Assembly: GCA_963702765.1 (NCBI GenBank)
Contig: CAVPEB010000046.1
Coordinates: 1 to 32,198, forward strand
Direction: 5' to 3'
Origin: DATMNR01 sp963702765
GTDB taxonomy: Bacteria > Chloroflexota > Ktedonobacteria > Ktedonobacterales > Ktedonobacteraceae
DNA: 32,198 nucleotides
In this document: positions 7,072 through 15,665 of the stretch, piece by piece
Layout of the letters: each line of letters starts with the position of its first letter
Numbering within the stretch: position 1 is the stretch's first letter
Translations under genes and position numbers: made by a program
The notes under the pieces: generated by a model
Told to the model about the DNA's origin: nothing
Database searches by the model: none
What the model saw: only the letters and a program-made list of their open reading frames with translations

Positions 7072-8895
7072 TGTAAGTATTTTTTACAGAAAGCCGAGCG
7101 CGAAAGCCCCCCGTGATTCATCCCTTGGATGAAGCGCCGTCCCTTATGTGGGGAAGGCGAGAGGAGCGCGTTGCAGGCAGCGATGAGACGCTTGACAGAG
7201 GCCAGAAAGCCTGCTATGCTTGGAATAGATGTTCTAGCACAAGACAAAGCGTGAGGCAGATGGGCACAAAGCAAACCAGGGAGAGCAAGCACCCCAAACA
7301 CAAAACGCCAACGTTTCTGCTTGAACTGCCCTGCAGGTGGAGGCAGGCCAGGCCAAACGAGTGTGTGCGCACCTGGAAGTAGGCCGGCAGTTCTACAATG
7401 CGGTGCTCTCCGAAGGGCAAAAGCGTTTGCGCCAGATGCGCGCGGACCCGGCGTGGCAGGCAGCGCGCGCCATTCCTCGTGCGCAGAAACAGGAGCGACG
7501 GGCGGCTTTCTCTGCCTTGCGAGAGCAGTACAGGTTCTCTGAAGCCGCCTTGCATGCGTATGCGAAAGAAGCGCGCGTCTCTTTTCTGGCTGAACATTTG
7601 GATGCGGTGCTAGCCCAGACGCTGGCTACGCGCGCCTATCAGGCGCTCAACCGCGTGTGCGTGGGAAAGGCGCGCCGGGTGCGTTTCAAAAGTCGGAGCC
7701 GAGGGCTTTCCAGTATCGAAAACAAGCGCAACGATACCGGATTGCGCTTTGTCCTGCAGCAACCAGAGGAAGGGTATCACGGTTTTCTCATCTGGCAGGA
7801 CGATCACCTGCCCGCCCGCATCGACTGGAACGATCCGGTGGTCAAATATGGGTTGGATCATCGCATCAAGTACGCCCGCCTCATCCGGCGCCCTGCGTCC
7901 AGTCCTCGTGCGCAAGGGGCTGATTGCCAGGGAGACCGCTACTTCGTGCAACTGGCGCTGGAAGGGGTGCCTTTTCACAAGCCCAAGCACCACGTCGGCA
8001 CAGACACCATCGGGCTGGACCTGGGTCCCTCAACCATCGCCAGTGTGCCACGTGAGGGCGAGGCGAGGTTAGAGCAATTCTGTGAGGAACTGGTGCCCGA
8101 TGCCCGGGCCATCCGCCGCATGTCTCGCCAGATGGATCGGCAAAGGCGAGCAGCCAATCCCGACAATTACGACGCACAGAGGCGCATCAAAAAGGGCGGC
8201 AAGAAAAAGCTCGTCTGGAAAACCAGCAAAGGCTACGAGGCCACCAGGAGGCGCAAAGCTTCAGCAGAGCGCAAGCAAGCAGCCCATCGCAAGAGCCTCC
8301 ATGGATGCCTGGTCCACCAGATCGTCGCGGTGGGCAACACAGTAATCACCGAGCAGATTTCCTACAATAGGCTGGCAGAAACGGTACGGAAGGAGCGTGG
8401 AGCTGCGTGCTCCAGGGATGTTCATCGAGCTGTTGAGACGCACCGTTGCAAGCACGGGCGGCACCCTGCACGAAGTTCCTACACGCACCACCAAACTCTC
8501 CCAATGGTGTCATGGCTGTGGCACGACGGTGAAAAAGCCACTCTCGCAACGCTGGCATCAGTGCGCCTGTGGCGTGGGACTGGTGCAGCGCGATCTGTAC
8601 TCCGCGTTTCTTGCCGCCTATCTTGATCCAGCAGAACTTTCCCTCTCGTGTGCCCAGTACGTCATTCCCTGGGAAGGTGCGGAGGCGCGCCTGCGGGCAG
8701 CACACGAGCGAAGCATGCAACGCGCGAATGCGGGGCAGGTCTTGCCCCAAAGCATGGGTATTCCTCGTGCTAGAGCGCGTCTGCCTCAAAGTCTGAGCGA
8801 AGCCACACAAGAGCTGCTATTCCTCTGCAGGAGGGGAAAAGTAGAAGCGTGGAAGCACCGCTCAGAACTCCCGTGCTTGAGCGGGGGAGCTTCAA
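7072..8895 (+). mobile_element. Solo-tnpB element (IS200/IS605 superfamily, IS1341-like)
   Basis: This GC-rich block holds a broken tnpB and no tnpA. Its left part (about 7072-7259) has a perfect hairpin TTCATCC-CTT-GGATGAA at 7117-7133 and a strong promoter. Its right end (about 8858-8895) has the CTCCC...GGGAG hairpin typical of this superfamily, close to where the tmk gene resumes. No target duplication is apparent, as expected for the family. Exact boundaries are approximate. Without tnpA it must move in trans, if at all. It sits between the TPR gene and tmk, and supplies the last 34 or so codons of tmk. Confidence 0.85.
7192..7220 (+). promoter_or_regulatory. Sigma-70 promoter for tnpB
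   Basis: The -35 is a perfect TTGACA (7192-7197), the spacer is 17 bp, and the -10 is TATGCT (7215-7220). It lies 40 bp before the tnpB start at 7260. Confidence 0.7.
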
Positions 8896-8981
8896 ACAAG
8901 GCCTCAACCAACCCGATAATTTCCTCGTGTATCTCTTCAGGTGTTCTTGAGGCATCGATCACCTTGATACGCTCGGGATAG
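7260..8981 (+). pseudogene. tnpB: TnpB (IS605 OrfB-type RNA-guided nuclease), multiply frameshifted
   Basis: TnpB proteins are RuvC-type, RNA-guided DNA endonucleases encoded by IS200/IS605 elements. The start ATG at 7260 gives an N-terminus ending FLLELP. The frame then breaks near 7331, where one base appears missing from a CCCC run, and resumes as VEAGQAKRVCAHLE. The RuvC Asp motif is IGLDLGPSTIASV (about 8005-8045) and the Glu is in VITEQISY (about 8343-8366). One extra base near 8368 breaks the frame again; the next frame continues with WQKRYGRS, the zinc finger CHGCG...CACG, and the last catalytic Asp in QRDLYSAF. The frame runs past the element's right end into tmk DNA, so a further lesion near the original stop is likely. 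It is probably not translated as a functional enzyme. Confidence 0.85.
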
Positions 8982-9532
8982 GTTCGTGCGAGCGCACGAA
9001 ATCCCTCTTGCACACGTTGATGAAAAGCTTCCGCTTCTGTGTCAAAGCGTGTTCGCACTTCCCGAATTCCACTCTGATCATATGCGATATCAGTTCTATA
9101 ATGAACCTGCTTTGGATCAAGGTCAAGCAAAATAGTAAGGTCTGGTTTATAGCCCTGGGTTGCAAGTAGCGAAAGATGTTCGATAAGAGAGATGTCAACC
9201 CCTCGAGCATACCCTTGAAACGCTATACTCGCATCAAAGCAGCGATCAGTAAGGACCAACCTTCCTGCTTGAAGCGCAGGAATTACAAGAGTGGCAAAAT
9301 GCTGTGCTCGATCGGCCTGAAATAAAAAGGCTTCTGCTAATGCTACAATTGCGAGTTCAGGGCGATTGAGGAGTAACTGACGTATCTCGTTTCCAAGAGG
9401 TGTCCCTCCAGGTTCACGAGTATGTATAAAGGGCACATGTTGCTCCTCCAACCAACGAGCCAACATGGTCATCTGAGTGCTTTTACCCGCGCCATCAAGT
9501 CCTTCGAATGAAATGAGCCGCCCTTTTTCCAC
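8786..9532 (-). CDS. tmk: Thymidylate kinase with an IS-derived C-terminal tail
   Basis: TMK phosphorylates dTMP to dTDP. The P-loop GLDGAGKSTQ (11-20), the DRx motif in TDRCFDAS (96-102) and the lid region with basic residues (about 146-162) are intact. Canonical enzymes have about 205-215 residues. Here the conserved part ends near residue 214 (about 8891), and the frame then runs 34 more codons through the right end of the tnpB element. The native stop has thus been replaced, but the catalytic core is untouched. The start is the GTG at 9532: GTGGAAAAAGGG fits the family N-terminus and lies 3 nt after the dcd stop. Coupling with dcd puts two steps of dTTP supply together. Confidence 0.93.
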   Translation of the reverse strand: MEKGRLISFEGLDGAGKSTQMTMLARWLEEQHVPFIHTREPGGTPLGNEIRQLLLNRPELAIVALAEAFLFQADRAQHFATLVIPALQAGRLVLTDRCFDASIAFQGYARGVDISLIEHLSLLATQGYKPDLTILLDLDPKQVHYRTDIAYDQSGIREVRTRFDTEAEAFHQRVQEGFRALARTYPERIKVIDASRTPEEIHEEIIGLVEALFEAPPLKHGSSERCFHASTFPLLQRNSSSCVASLRL

Positions 9533-9535
9533 ACC

Positions 9536-10129
9536 TTATCTCCCTTTATCGGTGCGATAGAGTTCATAATCCCAGTCAAAGTATGGTTTGGGCAGCATAT
9601 CTTCTGGAGTCCACTCATGATTAGCTTTGCCATACTTGCCATGATATTCTTTCAATGTCTCACCTACAAACTCGAAGGTAAGCTGACAAATACGAAAGCC
9701 AACCGGTACCCAGATAGTAGTCTGGGTATGGTTGCTGATTTCCATAGTCCAGCGACTGATATAGCCAACATCGCCAACACCCGCACAACGACAAACAGAA
9801 AGGCCTGACCTTGCAACAGTACTTCGTGAATACATTTTTGCGAGGTATCCATTATGCCCACCGATAATTTCCTGCGTATGCGCCAGGAGAGTCGTCCCGG
9901 GTCGAATTGCGATCTTTCTATCTCTGGCTTGACGGGCTTCCCCCCAATAGCGACGAATATCTTGAGGATTATCCAGGTGTATAACATCTATATTCATATC
10001 ACCTTGAAAATACCATTCACCTAGTCGACAATCGTATGAATTTGTGCCTAATTGACGCTCGTCAAATGGTTCGATGATAATATTGCCACTCTTCAGCTCT
10101 TCCACTATTCGCTTATCAGAAAGTAACAT
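9536..10129 (-). CDS. dcd: dCTP deaminase
   Basis: A 197-residue dCTP deaminase, which hydrolyses dCTP to dUTP, the usual bacterial route to dTMP. It begins MLLSDKRIVEEL and shows the trimer-interface and active-site segment SRSTVARSGLSV, then CAGVGDVGYISRWTMEISN, whose Glu is the likely catalytic base of the family's TLE motif. The tail WTPEDMLPKPYFDWD is less standard. Its stop lies 3 nt before the tmk GTG, so the two are cotranscribed and probably translationally coupled. A bifunctional deaminase/dUTPase activity exists in some relatives; I cannot decide it here. The intron relic lies immediately upstream (its 3' end is about 40 bp from this start). Confidence 0.9.
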   Translation of the reverse strand: MLLSDKRIVEELKSGNIIIEPFDERQLGTNSYDCRLGEWYFQGDMNIDVIHLDNPQDIRRYWGEARQARDRKIAIRPGTTLLAHTQEIIGGHNGYLAKMYSRSTVARSGLSVCRCAGVGDVGYISRWTMEISNHTQTTIWVPVGFRICQLTFEFVGETLKEYHGKYGKANHEWTPEDMLPKPYFDWDYELYRTDKGR

Positions 10130-10269
10130 GCCGTACCAACTCCTTCAGAAGAAATAGAGGTTGTGTAAGTGTCGGGTAGGCGGCCAGCGCGTTGCCGTTA
10201 TTCCCTTAGACCTGCCAGAAGATGCTTCTGGTGGTTTCATAGGTCGGTACGTTTCCAACCGCCCCCGCC

Positions 10270-10302
10270 GAACCGGACGTGCACCTTTCAGCGCATCGGC
10301 TC
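10270..10302 (-). ncRNA. Group II intron domain V, downstream copy (one base short)
   Basis: On the minus strand it begins GAGCCGATGCGC and ends GTCCGGTTC, the catalytic hairpin of group II introns with a GAAA loop and the AGC triad. It has 33 nt instead of 34; a G of the lower stem is missing compared with the upstream copy. The copy is probably impaired. Confidence 0.8.
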
Positions 10303-10326
10303 TCCGGTGTTACAGTGTGTTTTTCA

Positions 10327-10983
10327 TTACTCTGCTTCCGACTTTACCATTAATTTCCCATGCATGAAACCCGTTTGCGTCTCTGTTCGTCGCATTGGGC
10401 GTCCATGTGTGATATCTTCATGGCAGGTCTTGCAGACGACCATCGTTTTGCGTTGGCGGGCTGCCATCAGCTCCATCCATCGGGGCTTCGGCTTTCTGCC
10501 TTGTACGTGGAGATCTTTCAGGGCTCGGACATGATGCACCTGACATCTCTCGTGTGAACCACAATATTCACAGCTATCTGCCAGGAGCCTCTCCTCTAGC
10601 TCTGTTCGAGTACTCCATATGCGCGCCGGTCGGTCGTCAAGGGTTGCCTTGATGTTCCACTTCAGCGGGATGCCACCCCATTGCGCGACCAGTGGTTTCT
10701 TTCCTTCTCGTCCGACAGTGACTTGCAAGCCTTTATAGGGTTTGCCTGCCACCGTGATCGTGGCCTGGTACCTCCGATAGACCTGCGTCACAGGAGTCTG
10801 CTCCTTAGCCGCGAGGGTTTTCGTCAGTGATCTCTCCATGTCCCATTTCAGTCGAAACAAGCTCGTGAGATTGTAGGCCATGCGGTAGTATTCCACGAAC
10901 CCGCGATATTCCGCCTGATAGGTGCTAATGATAGTAAACGCACTGTCATTCAGCATTTCGGGGCGGTGGATGGGCTTCCCCGT
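10327..10983 (-). pseudogene. Group II intron maturase X domain plus HNH endonuclease (5'-truncated)
   Basis: This is the C-terminal part of an intron-encoded protein; the reverse transcriptase domain is gone. It starts in the maturase region (EYRGFVEYYRMAYNL, KWDMERSLTKTLA), which binds intron RNA. It ends with an intact HNH endonuclease: SCEYCGSHERCQVHHVRALKDL followed by MVVCKTCHEDI, so the C-C / H-H / C-C pattern is complete. An in-frame ATG exists further upstream at 11109, but the 40-odd extra residues are a translation of the upstream domain V/VI RNA and not protein sequence. No convincing start codon or ribosome site exists for the fragment. It is most likely not expressed. Confidence 0.85.
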
Positions 10984-11039
10984 AGAGTAGGCGGCCAGCG
11001 CGTTGCTGTTTGGCAGTACGTTTCCAACCGCCCCTCCCC

Positions 11040-11073
11040 GAACCGGACTTGCACCTTTCAGCGCATCCGGCTC
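11040..11073 (-). ncRNA. Group II intron domain V, upstream copy (full 34 nt)
   Basis: The minus strand reads GAGCCGGATGCGC, a GAAA loop, then GTCCGGTTC, exactly 34 nt with fully paired lower stem and the AGC triad. This is the best-preserved RNA core element in the relic. It belongs to the ORF-less intron that begins near 11686. Confidence 0.85.
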
Positions 11074-11663
11074 TCCAGTTGACAAGAAGTTTCCTGGTAG
11101 GATTAACATTCAAGGAGGGGCATCTCGCCCCGCTTTTCCATCCCTTCCTGCCCGCCTGTCCCCCTTTCCCCTGTACCTGGCTTTCCCAGGCTCACTAGTG
11201 GGTCGTGACTCCCACGAGTACTATGGAGACTCCGTCGCCATGAGGGTCTCCCCTTGTAGGCGATCCCGAATTCCGGTCAGACTGAACGTTTAGTGCGCTT
11301 AGGGCCTGCTTATCCTCAAACCTCTTCATTAGAGGCCACTCGCCGCCAGGAAGCTTTCCGCTAGTTATAACCTACGTATTATTAGGACTAGTCGGTATAT
11401 TGCGGCGTCACCGACTACAGGGATAGGCTACGGTGGATGCAATATTTCATCGTGTCGGATATAGACTCAGCTTTCACTTCATCGCAGGTTCAGCCTCAAG
11501 CTTCTCCATACGCACAGGGCTGGCAGGTACCACTACGTTACCATCTTCACGCTTCCCTGCTTCTGGTCATGCTACCGTTCCCCAGAAGAGTTTCCCCTCA
11601 GAAGTAAGACCCTTTGCCCTGAAAGGTCTCTTGCTCCCAACCTTTCTCCTACTTTGTGGAAAT

Positions 11664-13757
11664 TCAACTGCCGTTAGACGGCGCATATAACGTATTATCT
11701 TCTTCCTCTCTCATATTATCAACTGGCACATTACGAGCTGCATCTACTTCTACCCAGATACGTTGGGCCAGGAGACGTTTCTCATCTCCATCTGTCAAAG
11801 CATGTTGAAATGGGAAAAAAGCGCGGTCATTACTATGGTGATGAATCCAACGACTGATAATATTGATTTGATCAACCTCCGCCTTGCCAACAACTCCAGG
11901 TGGTTCTCCCAGCAAACTAGCTTTCTGTAACAATTCCAGGACAGAGCTTTTCATTGCATCCGATTCGTGCGGAATACAACATTGCTCTAACAGTCGACCA
12001 TGACGTATCAGGAAAAGCTCATTGTGCTGCTCCCTGGCCGAAGGATAGACAATAATAAGGTTATTAGCTTCGACTGCACCGGTAATGAGACGCTGGCCTA
12101 TTAGAACTTCATCAACGCTATGGATCGTATCGCGTAGCCAGGCGGCACGTTCAAAGTTCAGCTGCTGTGATGCTTCTAACATCTGATGCCGCAAGCGGTC
12201 AAGCAGATCTTCGCGCTCTCCACCAAGGAAAGCACATACCTCCTCAATTGTTTTATGGTATTGTACAGAATCGGCATCGGCTTCGCCCCTGCAAGGTCCG
12301 GGGCAGCGATTCAAGTGCAGGCGCAGGCATGGATCAGATGGTTTAGCATGAGGTGGCAACGAACGCGTACAGGTACGAATGGGAAATACTTTCTGTACAA
12401 GTTCGATGGTGATATCAACCAGACGACGGCTACGAAAAGGGCCAAAATAACGAGCACCATCGGGAGCTACCTCTCGCGTCGCATACACGCGTGGAAAAGG
12501 ATGCTGTATGTCGATCTTGATAAAAGGATACAGTTCGTAGTTGCGTAATTGGACATTATATGCAGGCTGAAGCTCTTTGATGAGCTGTGATTCTACCAGT
12601 AAAGCCTCTAACTCAGATCCAAGCACACGTGTCTCAATCTCTTTGACATTCTGTAAAAGGCCGTCCATCTTGCGAGTATAGCCTAGAGGCTGATTGTAAT
12701 AGGAAGCAAGGCGATCCTTAAGACATTTTGCCTTACCTACATAAATAACTTGTCCATTGGAATCCTTCATTAAATAGACACCAGGTCTGGATGGAAAGTC
12801 CCGTTTCCAGGCAGGATTAAGGAAGAGCGTTCCGGTCGGCCGCAGAGTAGTCGAATGCGCTGATAATTTTCCATCCGAACGCAACTGCTCAATTTGCTTT
12901 GTGGTAGTCGCCTGAATAATATCACCACTCCACGCAACCGGTAATTGCAATCGTTGTCTCAGGTGTCCAAGGGTTTGAATACCTTGCTGCTGCGCCAATT
13001 CAAGCAATTTTACGAATACCGCTGCTGTAACCCTGGCGTCACCCATGGCTCTGTGACGATTAGCCGTGGTTATTCTGAGATGGTTGGCAACACTATCAAG
13101 TTTGAAACGGCGCAAGGTTGGGAGAAAGCGGCGTGCCAGAGGAATCGTATCCAGTCCATCTAATGGAAAATCATAGCCAAGCAGCCGTGCTTCATATGAG
13201 AGAAAACCGATATCAAAACCAATGTTATGGCCGACTAGAATTGCTCCATCAATAAAATTCAGGAAGTCCGGGAACACTTCATGTGCCTTTGGGGCTGTAG
13301 CAAGCATTTCCTGTGCGATGCCCGTAAACTGGACGATAAAGGCAGGTAGCCGAACACCAGGATTAAGCAGACTTTGAAATGAGTCAATTACTTCACCTGC
13401 ACGCATTCGAATACCGGCAAGCTCAATAACCCGGTGATGGCCGGGACGTAGTCCAGTTGTCTCTGTATCCAGAATGACGAACTCTATGTCTTGAAGAGGA
13501 CGTTGCGTACTACGCCATGCAAGAAGCGCCCATTGATGTTCAACAAGCTCTTCGAACATCGAGGAACTTCGAAGAGCTTTTCGCAATAATGTAAGCCAGA
13601 TAGCCCTGTTACTCTTGCCATCACCTTGTGTGACACCAAACAAGTGTTGCAACAAGAGATCTTCAGAGACAGGCTTGCCGAAGCTCTCTAATAACTCGTG
13701 CGCGCGTCTCAGCAATACCCCTTGTTGTGGCACTATACCTGCATCCGCCTGTGCCAT
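11664..13757 (-). CDS. DEDDh exonuclease fused to UvrC-type GIY-YIG nuclease
   Basis: A 697-residue fusion. Residues 1-85 form a helical, wHTH-like extension. Residues 92-260 are a DnaQ-like 3'-5' exonuclease with D97/E99 (LDTETTG), D182 (HNIGFD), H236 and D240 (HRAMGD). Residues 322-410 are a GIY-YIG nuclease (GVYLM, VIYVGKA) like the N-terminal half of UvrC, followed by the UvrC cysteine-containing region (CLRLHLNRCPGPC) and a UvrBC-interaction-like segment near 530. The RNase H-like second nuclease and HhH domains of UvrC are absent, so it resembles the Cho-like incision module. A role in DNA repair is likely. The last few residues (after about NTLY) come from the group II intron, so the native stop was lost. 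Confidence 0.9.
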   Translation of the reverse strand: MAQADAGIVPQQGVLLRRAHELLESFGKPVSEDLLLQHLFGVTQGDGKSNRAIWLTLLRKALRSSSMFEELVEHQWALLAWRSTQRPLQDIEFVILDTETTGLRPGHHRVIELAGIRMRAGEVIDSFQSLLNPGVRLPAFIVQFTGIAQEMLATAPKAHEVFPDFLNFIDGAILVGHNIGFDIGFLSYEARLLGYDFPLDGLDTIPLARRFLPTLRRFKLDSVANHLRITTANRHRAMGDARVTAAVFVKLLELAQQQGIQTLGHLRQRLQLPVAWSGDIIQATTTKQIEQLRSDGKLSAHSTTLRPTGTLFLNPAWKRDFPSRPGVYLMKDSNGQVIYVGKAKCLKDRLASYYNQPLGYTRKMDGLLQNVKEIETRVLGSELEALLVESQLIKELQPAYNVQLRNYELYPFIKIDIQHPFPRVYATREVAPDGARYFGPFRSRRLVDITIELVQKVFPIRTCTRSLPPHAKPSDPCLRLHLNRCPGPCRGEADADSVQYHKTIEEVCAFLGGEREDLLDRLRHQMLEASQQLNFERAAWLRDTIHSVDEVLIGQRLITGAVEANNLIIVYPSAREQHNELFLIRHGRLLEQCCIPHESDAMKSSVLELLQKASLLGEPPGVVGKAEVDQINIISRWIHHHSNDRAFFPFQHALTDGDEKRLLAQRIWVEVDAARNVPVDNMREEEDNTLYAPSNGS

Positions 13758-14073
13758 GAAGAAATATCCCCCTATGATCCCACAAAAAATAGATCATGTG
13801 TACGAGAAGAATAACATGCAGATTAGAGGTTTGCAAGGGAGAGGTGACTTTAAAAGGCAAATATTCTTGCAACGGTAGAACATCTGTAATAGAGCATCAA
13901 TAATTTACCGTTTCGAGCTATGACTCCTGTATAGTATATTCAAGAATACAGTCTTTGAATAGGGAAATGCGGTTGTTCGGCATCACATCCGTGCAAAGTC
14001 AAAGGACAATCAAAGCGGGGACATGCATGATAGTAGAAGTAAAACGTGCTTAATTTACAAATGAGAGACAAAA
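13758..14073. other. Intergenic region between divergent genes
   Basis: These 316 bp separate the exonuclease fusion (-) from the RNase HIII gene (+) and should hold both promoters, but no convincing -35/-10 pair is seen. A short inverted repeat TATTC-AA-GAATA lies at 13937-13948. Nothing else is recognised. Confidence 0.4.
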
Positions 14074-15025
14074 ATGAATTTATCAAAGTTACAAGCGGAT
14101 ATAGATGCCTTGCAGGAGTTTATCAAGAGTAACGGCTGGTTAATTGTTGATAAAAAGGTCATTCAATCCGGCTATCAAGTGATTGTCACTGATGAGATAA
14201 CCAAAGTCTCTGTCGCTTTCTTTTACAGTGGCAAGATTTCTCATTCAAGGCAAAACAGGGGAGTTGCAGACCAACCTTAAATTATGGCGAGACGGAGGAA
14301 AAGCCTCATCAACACAGCCAACACCATCGGCAACTACTCATTCAATACTAATGAAAGCATCGTCTAGTACTCCCGCAATAAACTTTACTGGTCGACCAAG
14401 AATTGGACTTGATGAGTCCGGTAAGGGGGATTATTTTGGCGCTCTCGTGATTAGTGCTGTGTTTATGGATGGGGAGACCGAAGATAAGCTTGTTGCTTCA
14501 GGTGTTCGAGATAGTAAACTGCTTTCTGACAATCGTATAATTGCATTGGCGGAACAGATCAAAACCCTGTGTCCTCATTTTGTAGTGCCGATAGAGCCAA
14601 AACGCTACAATGAGTTATATGCTAAAGTGAAGAATCTCAATCGTCTCCTTGCCTGGGGACATGCCTGGACGCTAGAAAATTTGTTGGAGAAGGTTTCGTG
14701 CGATCTTGCCATTGTTGACAAATTTGGCGATGAGTCATATGTTCGTGCTGCACTCAAGGGAAAAGGTCGTCAGATCACTGTAATTCAACAAACGCATGCC
14801 GAGGCTGATACTGCGGTCGCTGCCGCATCCATACTAGCTCGTGCCAGATTTGTGCAAAACATGGAACAATTATCAAAAAAAGTAGGTAAGACTTTACCAA
14901 AGGGAGCATCAAACCCATCGATTGTCGTGATTGGACGTGAGCTTGTCGCTGTACATGGTAAAGATATTCTGAATGAAATCGCCAAACTGCATTTCAAAAC
15001 AACAGAAGCGATCCTTCAAAGCTGA
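14074..15025 (+). CDS. rnhC: Ribonuclease HIII, frameshifted
   Basis: RNase HIII cleaves the RNA strand of RNA-DNA hybrids. The N-terminal part (14074 to about 14238) encodes the TBP-like substrate-binding domain typical of HIII and not HII: MNLSKLQADIDALQEF...VSVAFFYSGKI. The frame then needs a one-base skip at the ATTT near 14237. It continues LIQGKTGELQTNLKLW and into the catalytic domain, with GLDESGKGDYFGALV (14404-14448) carrying the Asp-Glu pair, DSKLLSD, and AIVDKFGD. If the extra T is ignored the two frames join without a gap into a standard protein of about 316 residues. Left as is, the first frame stops at 14280. The second frame could start at GTG 14228 and would make a catalytic domain without its binding domain. 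Confidence 0.85.
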
Positions 15026-15041
15026 AAGGAAGATGCCTCGT

Positions 15042-15663
15042 ATGAATAAAGAAGTCATTAACAACTGTTGGCATTCTCATCTTTGACGAAGTTGAAGTAC
15101 TTGATTTCTGCGGTCCTTTTGAAGTATTTTCGATCGCCCGACCTAACGGAGAGAACAGCGACGAAACCAGACTCTTCACTGTGGTAACAATCGCTGAAGA
15201 GGATAGGATTATCAGCTGCCGGGGAGGGCTTCTGGTGAAGCCACATATGACCATTGAGAATCATCCACAGCTTGACATTCTTGTTATTCCTGGAGGTCAG
15301 GGAACACGACGAGAAAGGCACAATCAGCGACTTCTCGACTGGATTGCACAGCAAGACCAGCATACAAACTTCATGACAAGTGTCTGCACAGGCGCATTCC
15401 TTCTTGCTGAACGCGGTTTACTTGACCACCATCGCGCGACAACACATTGGGGTAGTATCGAATGGATGCGCAAAATGTATCCCAATGTAGAAATAGTGGC
15501 AGACGAAAGGGTCATCGACGAGGGGCATATTATTACATCTGCAGGCGTCTCAGCAGGCATTGATATGAGTTTACACGTTGTTTCTCGGCTGTTCGGCGCC
15601 GATGTGGCTGCGTGGACAGCAAGACAAATGGAGTATAATTGGCATACTCTTGGAGAGGATTGA
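15042..15663 (+). CDS. DJ-1/PfpI-family protein (isonitrile hydratase-like), frameshifted near the start
   Basis: A class I glutamine amidotransferase-like protein of about 205 residues. The nucleophile elbow is SVCTGAFLLAERGLL with its cysteine, followed by RATTHW with the likely His. This combination is typical of the ThiJ/PfpI group that includes isonitrile hydratase and the N-terminal domains of some AraC regulators. The N-terminus VGILIFDEVEVLDFCGPFEV is fully present but is out of frame with the only good start, ATG 15042 (MNKEVI), because of one extra A in TTAACA near 15057. If taken literally the in-frame protein would start at GTG 15181 and lose its first 45 residues. It starts 16 bp after the RNase HIII stop and overlaps nothing. 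Substrate unknown. Confidence 0.82.
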
Positions 15664-15665
15664 AT

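Larger units (their letters stand above)
10167..11686 (-). mobile_element. Group II intron relic: ORF-less intron joined to a second intron's 3' half
   Basis: Reading the minus strand from 11686: an intron 5' half (domains I-III, about 11686-11190, starting ATGCG where GTGYG is expected), a short domain IV without ORF, domain V (11073-11040), and domain VI ending near 10984. The maturase X/HNH coding fragment follows at once (about 10983-10327), then a second domain V (10302-10270) and domain VI ending near 10167. The two 3' ends are clearly homologous. The block is GC-richer than its flanks and separates the exonuclease fusion gene from dcd. Domain limits I-III are judged from general resemblance only. 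Confidence 0.8.

Noticed and set aside
8346..8810. Minus-strand gene inside the tnpB element
   Set aside because: It is antisense to TnpB's RuvC and zinc-finger region and shows no protein-like features of its own.
10984..11109. N-terminal part of the maturase ORF starting at ATG 11109
   Set aside because: It is a chance translation of the upstream domain V/VI RNA; maturase-like sequence begins only near 10983.
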